Of a DNA stretch of 52,049 nt, positions 8,250 through 17,243 are shown one piece after another. This DNA comes from Planctomycetaceae bacterium. Lineage in GTDB: Bacteria; Planctomycetota; Planctomycetia; Planctomycetales; Planctomycetaceae. A program made the position numbers and the translations under genes. The notes beneath the pieces were generated by a model, which saw nothing but the letters and a program-made list of their open reading frames with translations, searched no databases and had not been told where the DNA came from. The stretch spans positions 1 to 52,049 of the forward strand of contig JANQQW010000081.1 in assembly GCA_028284885.1 (NCBI GenBank), in the 5' to 3' direction. Within the stretch, counting starts at the first letter, position 1, and each line of letters starts with the position of its first letter.

Positions 8250-9716
8250 ATGCGCTCGCTTGCCGTGCTGCTCCTCGCCCTCTTCGCCGTTCCCGTTTCG
8301 GCCGCGGAGAAGCCGAACTTCGTGGTCGTCCTCGTCGACGACCTCGGCTACATGGACGTCGGCTGCAACAACAAGAACTCCTTCTACGAGACGCCGAACA
8401 TCGACCGTCTCGCCCGCACGGGGATGCGGTTCACCGACGGCTACGCGGCGTGCCCCGTCTGCAGCCCGACGCGGTTCAGCATGATGACGGGCAGGTACCC
8501 GTCCCGCGTCAACGCCACCAACTACTTCTCCGGCAGGCGGGCAGGGAACTTCCTCCCGGCGATCCTTCACGACCGCATGGACCTCGAGGAGGTGACCGTC
8601 GCCGAGGCCCTGAAGCAGGACGGCTACGCGACCTTCTTCGCCGGCAAGTGGCACCTCGGCCCGTCCGAGGAGTTCTGGCCGGAGAAGCAGGGGTTCGACG
8701 TGAACATGGGCGGGATCGCCCGGGGTGGCCCGTACGGCGGCAAGAAGTACTTCTCGCCCTACGGCAATCCGCGTCTCCCCGACGGCCCCGACGGCGAGCA
8801 CCTGCCCGACCGCCTCGCCACCGAGGCCTGCAAGTTCATCGAGGAGCACCGCGACGGCCCCTTCCTGACCTACCTCTCGTTCTACTCGGTGCACACGCCC
8901 CTCATCGGCCGGCCGGATCTCGTCGAGAAGTACCAGGAGAAGGCGAAGCGACTCGGGCTTCCCGTCAGTCGCGACCTGAAGGACGACCGGGTGTTCGCCG
9001 ACGAACGGCAGCACCTCCCCGTCAAGCAGAAGCGTCGTGTGCGACAGGTGCAGAGCCACGCGGTCTACGCAGCCATGGTCGAGGCGACGGACCTTGCCGT
9101 CGGCAAGGTGCTCGACAAGCTGGACGAACTGAAACTGGCGGAGAACACCGTCGTCCTCCTCACGGCGGACAACGGCGGGCTCTCCACGTCGGAGGGGTGG
9201 CCGACGTCGAACCTGCCGCTGCGGGGCGGCAAGGGATGGATGTTCGAGGGCGGAATCCGCGAGGTGTTCCTCGCCCGAGCCCCGGGCGTCACCGAGCCGG
9301 GATCGACGTCCGGGGTTCCCGTCTCGACGATCGACGTGCTGCCGACCGTACTCGACCTCGCTGGCGGCAAGCTCCCGAAGGCGACCACGATCGACGGAGT
9401 CAGCCTCCGGCCAGCTCTGGCGGGGGGCGAACTGGACCGCGAGGCGCTCTTCTGGCACTACCCGCACTACAGCAACCAGGGTGGGTTCCCCAGCGCGGCC
9501 GTCCGGAGCGGGGACTGGAAGCTGATCGAGAGACTCGAGGACGGCGGAGTCCACCTGTTCAACCTGGCCGACGACCTGGCCGAGAAGAACGACCTCGCCG
9601 AGAAGCACCCGGACCGGGTCGAGGCGATGCGGAAGCGCCTCCACGAGTGGTACGTCGAGGTCGATGCCCAGTTCCTGCGGGCGAAGCCGGGCGGGCCGGA
9701 GCCGTGGCATCCGTGA
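8250..9716 (+). CDS. Secreted sulfatase (arylsulfatase A type)
   Basis: The ATG at 8250 gives 488 residues with a Sec signal peptide (MRSLAVLLLALFAVPVSAAE). An upstream in-frame extension would run through the tRNA and is rejected. KPNFVVVLVDDLGY (metal Asp30/31) is followed by the active-site core CSPTR at residues 71-75, a standard C-x-P-x-R site whose Cys would become formylglycine. Later motifs include GKWHLG and TADNGG. The family hydrolyses sulfate esters. Planctomycetes carry many, thought to act on sulfated algal polysaccharides. No maturation enzyme is in the window. The gene converges on the phosphohexomutase gene with a 12-bp gap. Confidence 0.95.
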   Translation: MRSLAVLLLALFAVPVSAAEKPNFVVVLVDDLGYMDVGCNNKNSFYETPNIDRLARTGMRFTDGYAACPVCSPTRFSMMTGRYPSRVNATNYFSGRRAGNFLPAILHDRMDLEEVTVAEALKQDGYATFFAGKWHLGPSEEFWPEKQGFDVNMGGIARGGPYGGKKYFSPYGNPRLPDGPDGEHLPDRLATEACKFIEEHRDGPFLTYLSFYSVHTPLIGRPDLVEKYQEKAKRLGLPVSRDLKDDRVFADERQHLPVKQKRRVRQVQSHAVYAAMVEATDLAVGKVLDKLDELKLAENTVVLLTADNGGLSTSEGWPTSNLPLRGGKGWMFEGGIREVFLARAPGVTEPGSTSGVPVSTIDVLPTVLDLAGGKLPKATTIDGVSLRPALAGGELDREALFWHYPHYSNQGGFPSAAVRSGDWKLIERLEDGGVHLFNLADDLAEKNDLAEKHPDRVEAMRKRLHEWYVEVDAQFLRAKPGGPEPWHP

Positions 9717-9728
9717 CGGTGGACGTCC

Positions 9729-11072
9729 TCAGCTGACGGCGTCCTGCACAACGGCCATCGCGTCGTTGCACAGTTCGCGGGCCGCGTCCGCGTCCGGGGC
9801 CTCGGAGATCACTCGGAGGATCGGCTCCGTGTTGCTCGCTCGCACCTGCACCCACCGGTCGGACCAGTCCAGCCGAAGGCCGTCCCCTTCCGCGGCAGTC
9901 GCATCCGCGTAGTGCGACCGCAGCGCGTCGACGGCAGCGCCCACCCGGTCACGTTCGCAGGTCAGCTTGTCCTTCACGATCGTGTAGGCAGGCAGCGAGT
10001 CGGCCCACTCGGAGAGCCGAACTCGCCGCTTGGCGAGACCGTCCAGGACGTACGCCATGCCGACGAAGCTGTCGCGGACCCAGCCGACGCCCGGTTCGAT
10101 CACGCCACCGTTCCCCTCGCCGCCGATCGACGCGGAGACCTCCTGCATCTTGGCGACGACGTTCGCCTCGCCGACGTACGAGCGATGGAACGGGCAGTCG
10201 TACTTGGCCGCGACGTCGGCCGTCACGCGACTCGTCGAACCGTTCACGACGACCGGGCCGGGCCGCATGGGGAGGACGTGATCGAGGGCGAGCGCGAGCG
10301 TGAGTTCCTCACCGATGTAGCGGCCGGTCTCGTCGACGATCGCCAGCCGGTCGGCATCCGGGTCCTGGGCGAATCCGACGTCGGCACCGTGCGCTTTCAC
10401 TGCCTCGCACAACCCGCCGAGATTGGCCTCGACCGGCTCGGGCGTGTGCTCGAAACATCCGTCCGGTTCGCCGCCGAGGACAACGACCTCGCACCCGAGT
10501 TCCTCGAGCAACCGTGGCCCGAGGACACCTCCCGAGCCGCGGTTGCAGTCGAGCACCACCTTCGGCCGGCGGTCGCGAATCACGGGAACGTCGACGAGCG
10601 CGAGCACCCGCTCCAAGTGCGGCCCACCGGGGTCCTCGACCGTCACGAGTGCCCCGAGTCCGTCCCAAGGCTGCAGCCCGAACGTACCGGACTCGAGCAG
10701 CCCGACCAGCCGTTCGCCGGTCGCCGTGTCGAACACCGAGCCCTGCGGCGTGAAGGGCTTCAGACCGTTCCACTCGACGGGGTTGTGACTCGCCGTGATC
10801 TGCAGCCCTCCCGCGGCCCCGTGGTGGTGGACGAGGACCCCGCAGGTCGGCGTCGAGGCGACCCCGGCGTCCAGAACGCGGCAGCCGGTCGCGATCAGGC
10901 CTGCGACCACGGCGTGACGGACCATCTCGCCCGACGCGCGGCCGTCGCGAGCGAGCACCACCGTACCGCCGCCGGCCATCGTGCCGAGCGCCGTCGCGAA
11001 ACGGGTGACGTACTCCGGGTCGAGTCCGTCGCCAACGTGTCCTCTCAGCCCGGAAATACTCAGGATGCGCAT
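9729..11072 (-). CDS. glmM: Phosphohexomutase (phosphoglucosamine/phosphomannomutase, GlmM/ManB type)
   Basis: A 447-residue cytoplasmic enzyme of the alpha-D-phosphohexomutase superfamily. The phosphoserine loop TASHNP is at residues 93-98 (Ser95 carries the phosphate). The magnesium loop DPDADR is at 237-242, a sugar-binding loop with GGEGNGGVI at about 317-325, and the C-terminal phosphate-binding motif RASNTEPI near 423. The GEGNGG loop resembles archaeal-type ManB/GlmM enzymes more than E. coli GlmM, so phosphomannomutase activity is possible. If it is GlmM, it converts glucosamine-6-phosphate to glucosamine-1-phosphate for cell-wall and LPS precursors. It lies 61 bp downstream of the SMP-30 gene at the end of a five-gene minus-strand run. 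Confidence 0.85.
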   Translation of the reverse strand: MRILSISGLRGHVGDGLDPEYVTRFATALGTMAGGGTVVLARDGRASGEMVRHAVVAGLIATGCRVLDAGVASTPTCGVLVHHHGAAGGLQITASHNPVEWNGLKPFTPQGSVFDTATGERLVGLLESGTFGLQPWDGLGALVTVEDPGGPHLERVLALVDVPVIRDRRPKVVLDCNRGSGGVLGPRLLEELGCEVVVLGGEPDGCFEHTPEPVEANLGGLCEAVKAHGADVGFAQDPDADRLAIVDETGRYIGEELTLALALDHVLPMRPGPVVVNGSTSRVTADVAAKYDCPFHRSYVGEANVVAKMQEVSASIGGEGNGGVIEPGVGWVRDSFVGMAYVLDGLAKRRVRLSEWADSLPAYTIVKDKLTCERDRVGAAVDALRSHYADATAAEGDGLRLDWSDRWVQVRASNTEPILRVISEAPDADAARELCNDAMAVVQDAVS

Positions 11073-11133
11073 GTCGGCCTCCGTGCGGGTTCGCTGCCGC
11101 GCGGAGCCTAGCGAATGTCGGCGACGAGGTCGA

Positions 11134-12048
11134 TCAGTCGGCCGGCTTCGCGAAGTACGGCCGGCCGTGCGGCTTCACTTTCCGTCGGTAGACCTTGTCC
11201 GCACAGGTGACGTACAGGTACCGGAACTCGGGGCCGCCGAAGACGACGTTCGACAGGAAGGTGGGCTGCGGCTTGGCGATCACGCCGCCGAGCCGACCGG
11301 TCGGATCGAACATCTGCAGGCCGGCGTGCGTCGCGACGTACAGACGGTGGTCGGCGTCGACCGCCATCCCGTCCGAACCGGGCACGGTCTTGCCGGACGG
11401 AAGGAACAGCGGCCCGTAGTACTTCTCGCCGTACTTCAAAGTCCCATCCTGCTCGATGCGGAACGCCCACAAGTGCGGGGCGTTCGAGTCCGTGACGACG
11501 AGCGTCCCCTCGCCCCGCCACGCGACCACGCCGTTCGGCTCGAATCCCCTCGCGACCACGGCCTTCTCGCCGTTCGGCCGCACCAACCACACCTGCTGCT
11601 CCTTCGGGTCGGTCACGTAGATCGAGCCGTCCGAGAGCACGGCGAGGTCGTTGCAGCTGGGCAGTTCGGCGTGCACCTTCGGCGGTCCGAAGCCGTCGCC
11701 TTCGACCGCCCACGACACGACCTTCTTGCCGCCGTTCTGGCAGCCGTACAGTCGGCCGTCCGGGCCGAACATCAGGCCGCTCGTCCGTTCGGTTCCGGAG
11801 ACGACGGTCGTCACCTTGCCGTCCGCCTCCACCCGGTGGATCGTGCTCGCCGGCACGTCGACGAAGTAGACACGCCCCTCCGCGTCCACGGCCGGCCCCT
11901 CGGTGAAACGGTGGCCCTCGGAGACGAGTTCCCACCCCTCTCCCGGCAGCAGAACCTGCGTGAGAGGCATGTCCTGGGCCACCGCCGCAGCACAAGAGCA
12001 CACGGCTGCGGCGAAGAACGCGGTCGCCGGAGTTCGTACGTTCGACAT
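11134..12048 (-). CDS. SMP-30/gluconolactonase/LRE family protein, secreted
   Basis: About 304 residues, with a signal peptide ending near AAAVAQ. It then shows a six-bladed propeller of the SMP-30/gluconolactonase kind: HRFTEGPAVDAEGRVYFVD at the start, SCNDLAVLSDGSIYVTD and GSDGMAVDADHRLYVATHAG later. The metal ligands Glu (in TEGP), Asn (CNDL) and Asp (GSDGM) are present. The family hydrolyses sugar lactones or related esters. Secreted planctomycete members are not assigned a substrate. The start could be the ATG at 12048 or a GTG two codons earlier at 12054. The beta-helix gene ends only 9 bp upstream of this ATG, so translational coupling is likely. Confidence 0.87.
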   Translation of the reverse strand: MSNVRTPATAFFAAAVCSCAAAVAQDMPLTQVLLPGEGWELVSEGHRFTEGPAVDAEGRVYFVDVPASTIHRVEADGKVTTVVSGTERTSGLMFGPDGRLYGCQNGGKKVVSWAVEGDGFGPPKVHAELPSCNDLAVLSDGSIYVTDPKEQQVWLVRPNGEKAVVARGFEPNGVVAWRGEGTLVVTDSNAPHLWAFRIEQDGTLKYGEKYYGPLFLPSGKTVPGSDGMAVDADHRLYVATHAGLQMFDPTGRLGGVIAKPQPTFLSNVVFGGPEFRYLYVTCADKVYRRKVKPHGRPYFAKPAD

Positions 12049-12057
12049 GGTCACTGG

Positions 12058-13578
12058 CTATTCCACGCTGGCATTGGATTCGGTCGGATCCACGCGCTCG
12101 TTGGCGTGGTCGATCAGCTTCGTGTCGGCCGAGGGCTTCACCGGGAACTGGTGGCCGTGGAACCGGTTGCCTGCGACGACGGCCGTCGTCTGCTTCCACA
12201 TCCAGACCCCGGTTCCGCGCCCCGGCTTCGCCGCCCGGAAGTCGTTGTCGACGACTGTCGCGTTCCCGTCGACCAGCAGTGTCGCCACGCCGCCGCCGTG
12301 CAACGTGTTGCGGACGAGGACGCCGGTCGCGCCCCCTTTCACAGCCACCAGGGGAGGCATGCCTCCAGTCCGCTCGAAGTGGTTGTCGACGACGACCGCT
12401 TGGGCACCGTCAGGCAGGCCGAGGGCGACGAGTCGGTTCTCGACGCACCGGTTGCCGACGATCACGGCCTTCGTCTCGGCCCCGCGGACGCCGATCCCCG
12501 CACTGGCGTTCTCGCGACTGACGTTCCGAACGACGACCGGACGGGCTCCGCCACGGACGCCGATGCCCGCGGCCCCGTTCTCCCAGCAGTCGTTGCCGAC
12601 GACGACGGGGGACGCCCCGTGCTGCGAGCCGATACCGGCGAGTTCGTTGTGATGGCAGCGGTTGCCGCGAATGACGGGCTGGGCCTCCTCGTCGGCGCCG
12701 ATGCCGGCCATGCCGTTCTCGTAGCACTCGTTTCGCTCGACCACCGGCTGCGTCTCGGACCCGCTCCGCGTCCCGATGCCGGCCCGGCGGTTCTCGTAGC
12801 AGACGTTTTCCCCGACGACCGGGCAGGCCCCCTCGCTGATGCCGATGCCGGCCCGCACGTTGCCGTGGCAGACGTTGAACCGCACGACCGGGCTCGCCCC
12901 GTCGTGACCGATGCCGGCGAAGAAGTTCTCGAAGCAGGTGTTTCGCTCGATCAGGGCGGTCGAGCCACGCATCGAGCCGATCCCGCCCCCCATGTTCCGG
13001 TGGCAGACGTTGTGGGCGACGAGCGGCGAGCAGTCCTTCCCCTCGACGCCCCGGATCGCGATACCGGTGTCCCCGTTGTGGTGGACGATGCAGTGCCGCA
13101 CGACGCACGTCACCCCGACGATCCCGACACCGGGCGTGCCGAAGTGACCTATGTGTTCGTGCTTCTGTTCCTCGCCCCGACTCTTCCAGTGCTTCTTCCA
13201 CTCCGCGTCGTCGTACTCGCCGACATTGGTGACCGTGAAGCCGTCGAGAACGGCTCTCGCGGCCATCGCCACGCCTGCCCCCTCGGCCCCGTCCACTCGA
13301 CCGTCGACGACGGTCTCCTCGGCCCGCTTCAGTCCGACGACGCCCTTCGTGTCGTCCCCCACGCTTCGCAACGTGACGCCGGGCTGCAGGACGATTCGCT
13401 CGCGGTAGGTCCCGGCCGCAACCAGAACCGTGTCGCCCGACGAAGCCGCATCGACGGCGGACTGGATCGTCGCGTGGTCGGTGGGGACGCGTAGGGTCGC
13501 GGAGCAAGCCGGCCCGGCAGCGACTCCGAGCAGGCACACTCCCCTCAAGACCGTCCCGACGATTCGACTGTCGCTCAT
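12058..13578 (-). CDS. Secreted right-handed parallel beta-helix protein with 23-residue repeats
   Basis: The ATG at 13578 gives 506 residues. A signal peptide is followed by ATLRVPTDHATIQSAVDAASSGDTVLVAAGTY, the standard entry into a pectate-lyase-like beta-helix. Between residues 198 and 363 an AGIG or GGIG motif recurs at about 198, 221, 243, 266, 291, 314, 337 and 360, nearly every 23 residues, each followed by a variable turn and an x-V-V-x-x-N-x-C-x-x-N coil. That is one turn of helix per repeat. Such proteins bind or cleave polysaccharides. No catalytic site is evident. The start overlaps the stop of the RDD gene by 4 bp (ATGA), so they are translationally coupled. Confidence 0.88.
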   Translation of the reverse strand: MSDSRIVGTVLRGVCLLGVAAGPACSATLRVPTDHATIQSAVDAASSGDTVLVAAGTYRERIVLQPGVTLRSVGDDTKGVVGLKRAEETVVDGRVDGAEGAGVAMAARAVLDGFTVTNVGEYDDAEWKKHWKSRGEEQKHEHIGHFGTPGVGIVGVTCVVRHCIVHHNGDTGIAIRGVEGKDCSPLVAHNVCHRNMGGGIGSMRGSTALIERNTCFENFFAGIGHDGASPVVRFNVCHGNVRAGIGISEGACPVVGENVCYENRRAGIGTRSGSETQPVVERNECYENGMAGIGADEEAQPVIRGNRCHHNELAGIGSQHGASPVVVGNDCWENGAAGIGVRGGARPVVVRNVSRENASAGIGVRGAETKAVIVGNRCVENRLVALGLPDGAQAVVVDNHFERTGGMPPLVAVKGGATGVLVRNTLHGGGVATLLVDGNATVVDNDFRAAKPGRGTGVWMWKQTTAVVAGNRFHGHQFPVKPSADTKLIDHANERVDPTESNASVE

Positions 13579-14162
13579 CGCACTGACTCCTTGTTCTCTC
13601 TCGTCGACGGCAAGCCGCTCCCGGCGGGTCCGATCGTCGCTCCGCAGACGGGGCACGTCGTGAGCGTGCGGTCCGTCAGCCGTTCGCCGCAGGCCGGGCA
13701 CTCGACGACCGTCGGTCGCGGTTCGACCGCATCGGGCAGATCGAGATCGGCGACGTCCACGACGAACGCTCCGCCGAGCATGTCGCCCAGCCGTTGGTTG
13801 CGCTTGGTCAGCGTGACCACGACGAAAGCGGGGATGCCCCCCAGCAGCAGCGGGTTGACCTCGATCACGCGGAGCAACGTCCGGGCAAAGGCCGCGTTCC
13901 AGCCGGCCGGCGCCCCGTGCTCGTCGACGACGGCGAGTCCCGTCAGGAGCTTGCCCGGCGTCGTCGCAAGCCACCCTTCGAGCAGGTAGTAGTAGATGAA
14001 GCAGAGCGTCACGAAGACCAAGGCCGCCAGGTTTTCGCTCACTGGCGACAACGCGACTCCCGCCGCCCCGGCGACGAGCATCATCCCGAGCAGGTCCAGC
14101 ACCGCAGCACCGTAGCGCCGGCCGGCCGGCGCGCCCACCAGTTCGGACGAGGGAGTAGTCAC
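13575..14162 (-). CDS. RDD family membrane protein with a C-terminal zinc ribbon
   Basis: Using the GTG at 14162, the product is 195 residues. This start has a GGTGAGGA ribosome site and lies 4 bp after the esterase stop. An ATG at 14258 would overlap the esterase by 92 bp. The RDD domain has an Arg-rich first helix (AGRRYGAAVLDLLGMML), a GKLLTGLAVVDEHG loop and an NQRLGDMLGG ending. The last 45 residues hold two Cys knuckles, CPACG and CPVCG, about 15 residues apart, typical of a small zinc ribbon. RDD proteins are membrane proteins of mostly unknown role, some linked to ion transport. It sits between esterase and beta-helix genes in one operon. Confidence 0.82.
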   Translation of the reverse strand: MTTPSSELVGAPAGRRYGAAVLDLLGMMLVAGAAGVALSPVSENLAALVFVTLCFIYYYLLEGWLATTPGKLLTGLAVVDEHGAPAGWNAAFARTLLRVIEVNPLLLGGIPAFVVVTLTKRNQRLGDMLGGAFVVDVADLDLPDAVEPRPTVVECPACGERLTDRTLTTCPVCGATIGPAGSGLPSTRENKESVR

Positions 14163-14166
14163 GTCC

Positions 14167-15045
14167 TCACCTCGCCTTCGCGTGGTCGCGCCACAGCCAA
14201 CGGAGTGCGTCGGGCAGGATCGCTCCGCCGTGCCGACCGTTGTGACCGCCGTCGCCAAGGACGAACCTCACGTCGTACTCCATGAACTCCAGCGACTTCG
14301 CCATCTGCCGATTCGACAGCGGCCAGCTGCCGTGCAGGTTGTCGAGGTCGTTCGAGCCCTCCTGCAGGAAGACGCGGAGCGGCTTCTTCTCGGTCTTGCG
14401 GATGCGAGCCGCGTAGTCGTACCCGCCGCGGATGTTCGTGAAACTGCCGACGTAGCTGAGCACCCTGCGGAACGAGTCCGGCCGCTCCCACGCCACCGTG
14501 AAGGCACAGATGCCCCCCGAGCTGATTCCCGCCACCGCCCGTCTCTCGGGGTCGGTCGAGAACGTCACCTCGTGCTCCTTCTCGACGAACGGGAGGAGCT
14601 CGTCGATCAGGAACCGGGCGTAGCGGTCGCCGAGCGCGTCGTACTCGAAGCTCCGCGTCCTGCGAGCCCGAGCTCCCGGCTTCGAGGGCGGAATCGAACC
14701 GGGCTGCACGAAGACGCCGATCGTGACCGGCATGTCGCCGGCGTGGATCAGGTTGTCGAACACGATCGGGACCCGCGAGTGCCCCTTCTCGTTCACGTAA
14801 CCCCGGCCGTCCTGGAAGACCATCACGGCGGCCGGCGACTTCCCGTCGTACTGCTTCGGCACGTAGACCCAGTAGTCCCGCACGGTGCCAGGGTAGACGT
14901 CGTCGCTCTCGTACCGCCCCTGCGTCACGGCCCCACGCGGCACACGCTCCTGCCGTTTGCTGTCGGGACCGAGCTTGTAGTCCTCGGCCGCGGCGACCAG
15001 CGTGGCGGGCAGCAGCAGAACGGCGACGTGAGCAGCGAGCTTCAT
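14167..15045 (-). CDS. Secreted alpha/beta-hydrolase esterase (Fes/EstD-like)
   Basis: From the ATG at 15045 the product is 292 residues. It has a signal peptide ([20 protein letters not shown]) and an esterase-like alpha/beta hydrolase of the enterochelin-esterase/feruloyl-esterase group. [12 protein letters not shown] is the usual first strand, GISSGG (Ser175 as nucleophile) lies near the middle, and a late [11 protein letters not shown] holds the likely catalytic His. The family releases acids from esterified polymers or siderophores. It is first in a five-gene minus-strand run (esterase, RDD, beta-helix, SMP-30, phosphohexomutase), which suggests a polysaccharide-related job. The promoter should lie in the 152-bp divergent gap to the cupin gene. 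Confidence 0.88.
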   Translation of the reverse strand: MKLAAHVAVLLLPATLVAAAEDYKLGPDSKRQERVPRGAVTQGRYESDDVYPGTVRDYWVYVPKQYDGKSPAAVMVFQDGRGYVNEKGHSRVPIVFDNLIHAGDMPVTIGVFVQPGSIPPSKPGARARRTRSFEYDALGDRYARFLIDELLPFVEKEHEVTFSTDPERRAVAGISSGGICAFTVAWERPDSFRRVLSYVGSFTNIRGGYDYAARIRKTEKKPLRVFLQEGSNDLDNLHGSWPLSNRQMAKSLEFMEYDVRFVLGDGGHNGRHGGAILPDALRWLWRDHAKAR

Positions 15046-15197
15046 GGCGGCCTCGTTTGTCGTGACGCTCGCTGATTCAACCATTCGACACGGCCCTCGG
15101 CAACCACGGCGACGGCCGACGATCGGAGCAGGGCGGACAGCGGCATCGCCATTCGGCAAGATGGACGTCGTCCCGCACCGCCCACCGGAGGCCCGCC

Positions 15198-15578
15198 GTG
15201 CCGTTCATCGATCCTGCCAACGTCGATCCCATCACCCCGGTCCCCGGCGTCCGGCTGCGGACGCCCCACGGAGAGAACCTGATGCTCTCCTACGTCGAGA
15301 TCGACGAGGGGGCGAAGGTCCCGCTCCACCACCATCCCCACGAGCAGGGCGGTCTCCTGGTCAGCGGTCGCATGCAGCTGACGATCGGCGACGAGACCCG
15401 CATCGTCGAGCCGGGCTCGATGTACCTCATCCCGCCGAACGTCCCGCACGAAGCGGTCGCCGTCGACGGCCCGGTCGTCGCCCTCGACGTCTTCTCGCCG
15501 ATCCGCGAGGACTACGCATCGACGTCGAATCGCTACATCCCAACGAACGGGAATGAATCGGGAACCGCGGATGGATAG
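15198..15578 (+). CDS. Small cupin-domain protein
   Basis: This 126-residue protein starts at a GTG preceded by a good GGAGG site 8 bp upstream. It is one cupin barrel: the metal motif HHHPHEQGG at residues 44-52, a G-x-M-x-L strand, and the second motif [13 protein letters not shown] with His84. Single-domain cupins of this size are often metal-binding isomerases, dioxygenases or sugar-binding regulators. The motifs do not tell which. It is cytoplasmic, with no signal peptide. The FG-GAP gene follows 43 bp downstream on the same strand, so they may form an operon. Confidence 0.9.
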   Translation: MPFIDPANVDPITPVPGVRLRTPHGENLMLSYVEIDEGAKVPLHHHPHEQGGLLVSGRMQLTIGDETRIVEPGSMYLIPPNVPHEAVAVDGPVVALDVFSPIREDYASTSNRYIPTNGNESGTADG

Positions 15579-15621
15579 ACTGTCGGCATCGACCATGAAC
15601 CATCGCCTCGTGGAGCACCCC

Positions 15622-16815
15622 ATGCCCCGGCTTCTTCCAGCGCTCGCGTTGCTGCTCGCCACCTCCCCGCTCGTCGCCGGCGAGCACACGTTCCGCAAGC
15701 AGCAACTCACCGACGTCTTCTACGGCGAGGGGGCCCACTTCGCCGACTTCGACGGCGACGGAGACGGCGACGTCGTCTCCGGGCCGTACTGGTACGAGGG
15801 GCCGGACTTCGAGAAGAAGCACGAGATCTACCCGCCCAAGCCGTACAAGCCGAAGGGGTACTCGGACAACTTCCTCGTCTTCACGTACGACTTCGACGGG
15901 GACGGCGACGCGGACGTCCTCGTCAACGGCTTCCCCGGCAAGGAGAGTTGGTGGTTCGAGAACCCCGGCAAGAACGTCCGCGAGGCTGGGCACTGGACGC
16001 GGCACGTCGCCTTCGAGGTGACCGACAACGAGACGCCCGTCTTCGGCGACATCACGGGCGACGGCAAGCCGGAACTCGTCTTCCAGACCGCCGACCGCTA
16101 CGGCTACGCGACTCCCAACTGGGAGAAACCGACCGAGAAGTGGACGTTCCACGCCGTCTCCGGCAAGGGGGCCGGCGGGCGGTTCAATCACGGCATCGGC
16201 CTCGGCGACGTCGACGGCGACGGCCGTTCGGACTTCCTCACCAAGACCGGCTGGTACCAGCAGCCGACCTCCCTCGAGGGCGACCCGCTGTGGCAGTTCC
16301 ACGCCTTCCCCATCGCCCCGGACCCGTCGAACATCTACGCCTACGACTTCGACGGGGACGGGGACAACGACATCCTGACCGCCCACCACTGCCACGCCTA
16401 CGGCCTCAACCTGCACGTCAACCAGGGCAAGACCGACGACGGCAGCGTGAAGTTCGAGACGATGGTCGTCATGGGTGAGAAGCCCGAGGACAGCCCGCAC
16501 GGCGTCTGCTTCACCCAGGCCCACGCGATCGACCTCGTCGACGTGAACGGCGACGGCGTCTTGGACTTCGTCACCGGCAAGCGTTGGTGGGCCCACAACG
16601 GCCGCGACCCCGGCGGCAACGACGCCGCCGTCCTCTACTGGTTCGAGACGAAGCAGACGAAGGACGGAGGCGTGGACTTCGTCCCCCACCAGATCGACGA
16701 CGACTCGGGCGTCGGCACCCAGGTCACCGCGGGAGACCTCAACGGCGACGGCCACCCAGAGGTGATCGTCGGGAACAAGAAGGGAACCTTCGTGTTCCAC
16801 CACGAGGTGAAGTGA
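15622..16815 (+). CDS. Secreted FG-GAP/VCBS-repeat protein
   Basis: From the ATG at 15622 the product is 397 residues with a signal peptide (MPRLLPALALLLATSPLVAG). A run of calcium-binding FG-GAP type repeats follows: HFADFDGDGDGDVVSGPYWYEG, TYDFDGDGDADVLVNG, GDITGDGKPELV, GDVDGDGRSDFL, YDFDGDGDNDILTAHH, DVNGDGVLDFVTG and GDLNGDGHPEVIVGN. These build an integrin-like seven-bladed propeller. Such proteins are common in planctomycetes and probably serve in binding or adhesion rather than catalysis. Upstream ATG codons at 15553 and 15595 are in frame but lack signal character. The small membrane protein gene follows 21 bp later. Confidence 0.88.
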   Translation: MPRLLPALALLLATSPLVAGEHTFRKQQLTDVFYGEGAHFADFDGDGDGDVVSGPYWYEGPDFEKKHEIYPPKPYKPKGYSDNFLVFTYDFDGDGDADVLVNGFPGKESWWFENPGKNVREAGHWTRHVAFEVTDNETPVFGDITGDGKPELVFQTADRYGYATPNWEKPTEKWTFHAVSGKGAGGRFNHGIGLGDVDGDGRSDFLTKTGWYQQPTSLEGDPLWQFHAFPIAPDPSNIYAYDFDGDGDNDILTAHHCHAYGLNLHVNQGKTDDGSVKFETMVVMGEKPEDSPHGVCFTQAHAIDLVDVNGDGVLDFVTGKRWWAHNGRDPGGNDAAVLYWFETKQTKDGGVDFVPHQIDDDSGVGTQVTAGDLNGDGHPEVIVGNKKGTFVFHHEVK

Positions 16816-16836
16816 GTGAGCGCGAGGCATTGAGCA

Positions 16837-17181
16837 ATGCCGGCGGATCACACCAACTCCGAGAGCAGTTTCGCCGTGGCCGCGGTCGTGGGTGGGTTCG
16901 TCGCATGGGCGATCGCCGCGAGCCAAGGCGGGTACTACGGCGGCCGACCCGTCGGGCTGGCATTGGGCGGACACGTCCTCGTCGCCCTCGTCGGCGCAGT
17001 GGGATCGATGGCAGTCCACTTGTTGGCAATCGAGTTGACCCGGGCCAAGCGGGACTCCGTTCGAACCGGCCTCGCTGTCGTTCTCGGCGTCGCGGCGGGC
17101 CCGGCGTCTGTCATGGTCCTCGGTTTCACGTTCCTGACAGTTCCCCATCCCTGGTACAGGTTCCTGCTCGACGTCTCTTGA
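16837..17181 (+). CDS. Small hypothetical membrane protein
   Basis: A 114-residue protein with three hydrophobic segments: about residues 12-28 (AVAAVVGGFVAWAIAAS), 38-66 (ALGGHVLVALVGAVGSMAV) and 80-102 (GLAVVLGVAAGPASVMVLGF). It is Gly/Ala-rich, with a short charged loop (ELTRAKRDSVRTG) between the last two. I do not recognise the family. It lies between the FG-GAP and hydrolase genes on the same strand with short gaps, and its codon use resembles that of its neighbours, so it is likely real. No function is proposed. Confidence 0.65.
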   Translation: MPADHTNSESSFAVAAVVGGFVAWAIAASQGGYYGGRPVGLALGGHVLVALVGAVGSMAVHLLAIELTRAKRDSVRTGLAVVLGVAAGPASVMVLGFTFLTVPHPWYRFLLDVS

Positions 17182-17243
17182 CCGGCCGCTGTGCCCTTCG
17201 CGTATCGTTCACGGTTCACTCCCCTCGACTCCTAGCCCTCAGC

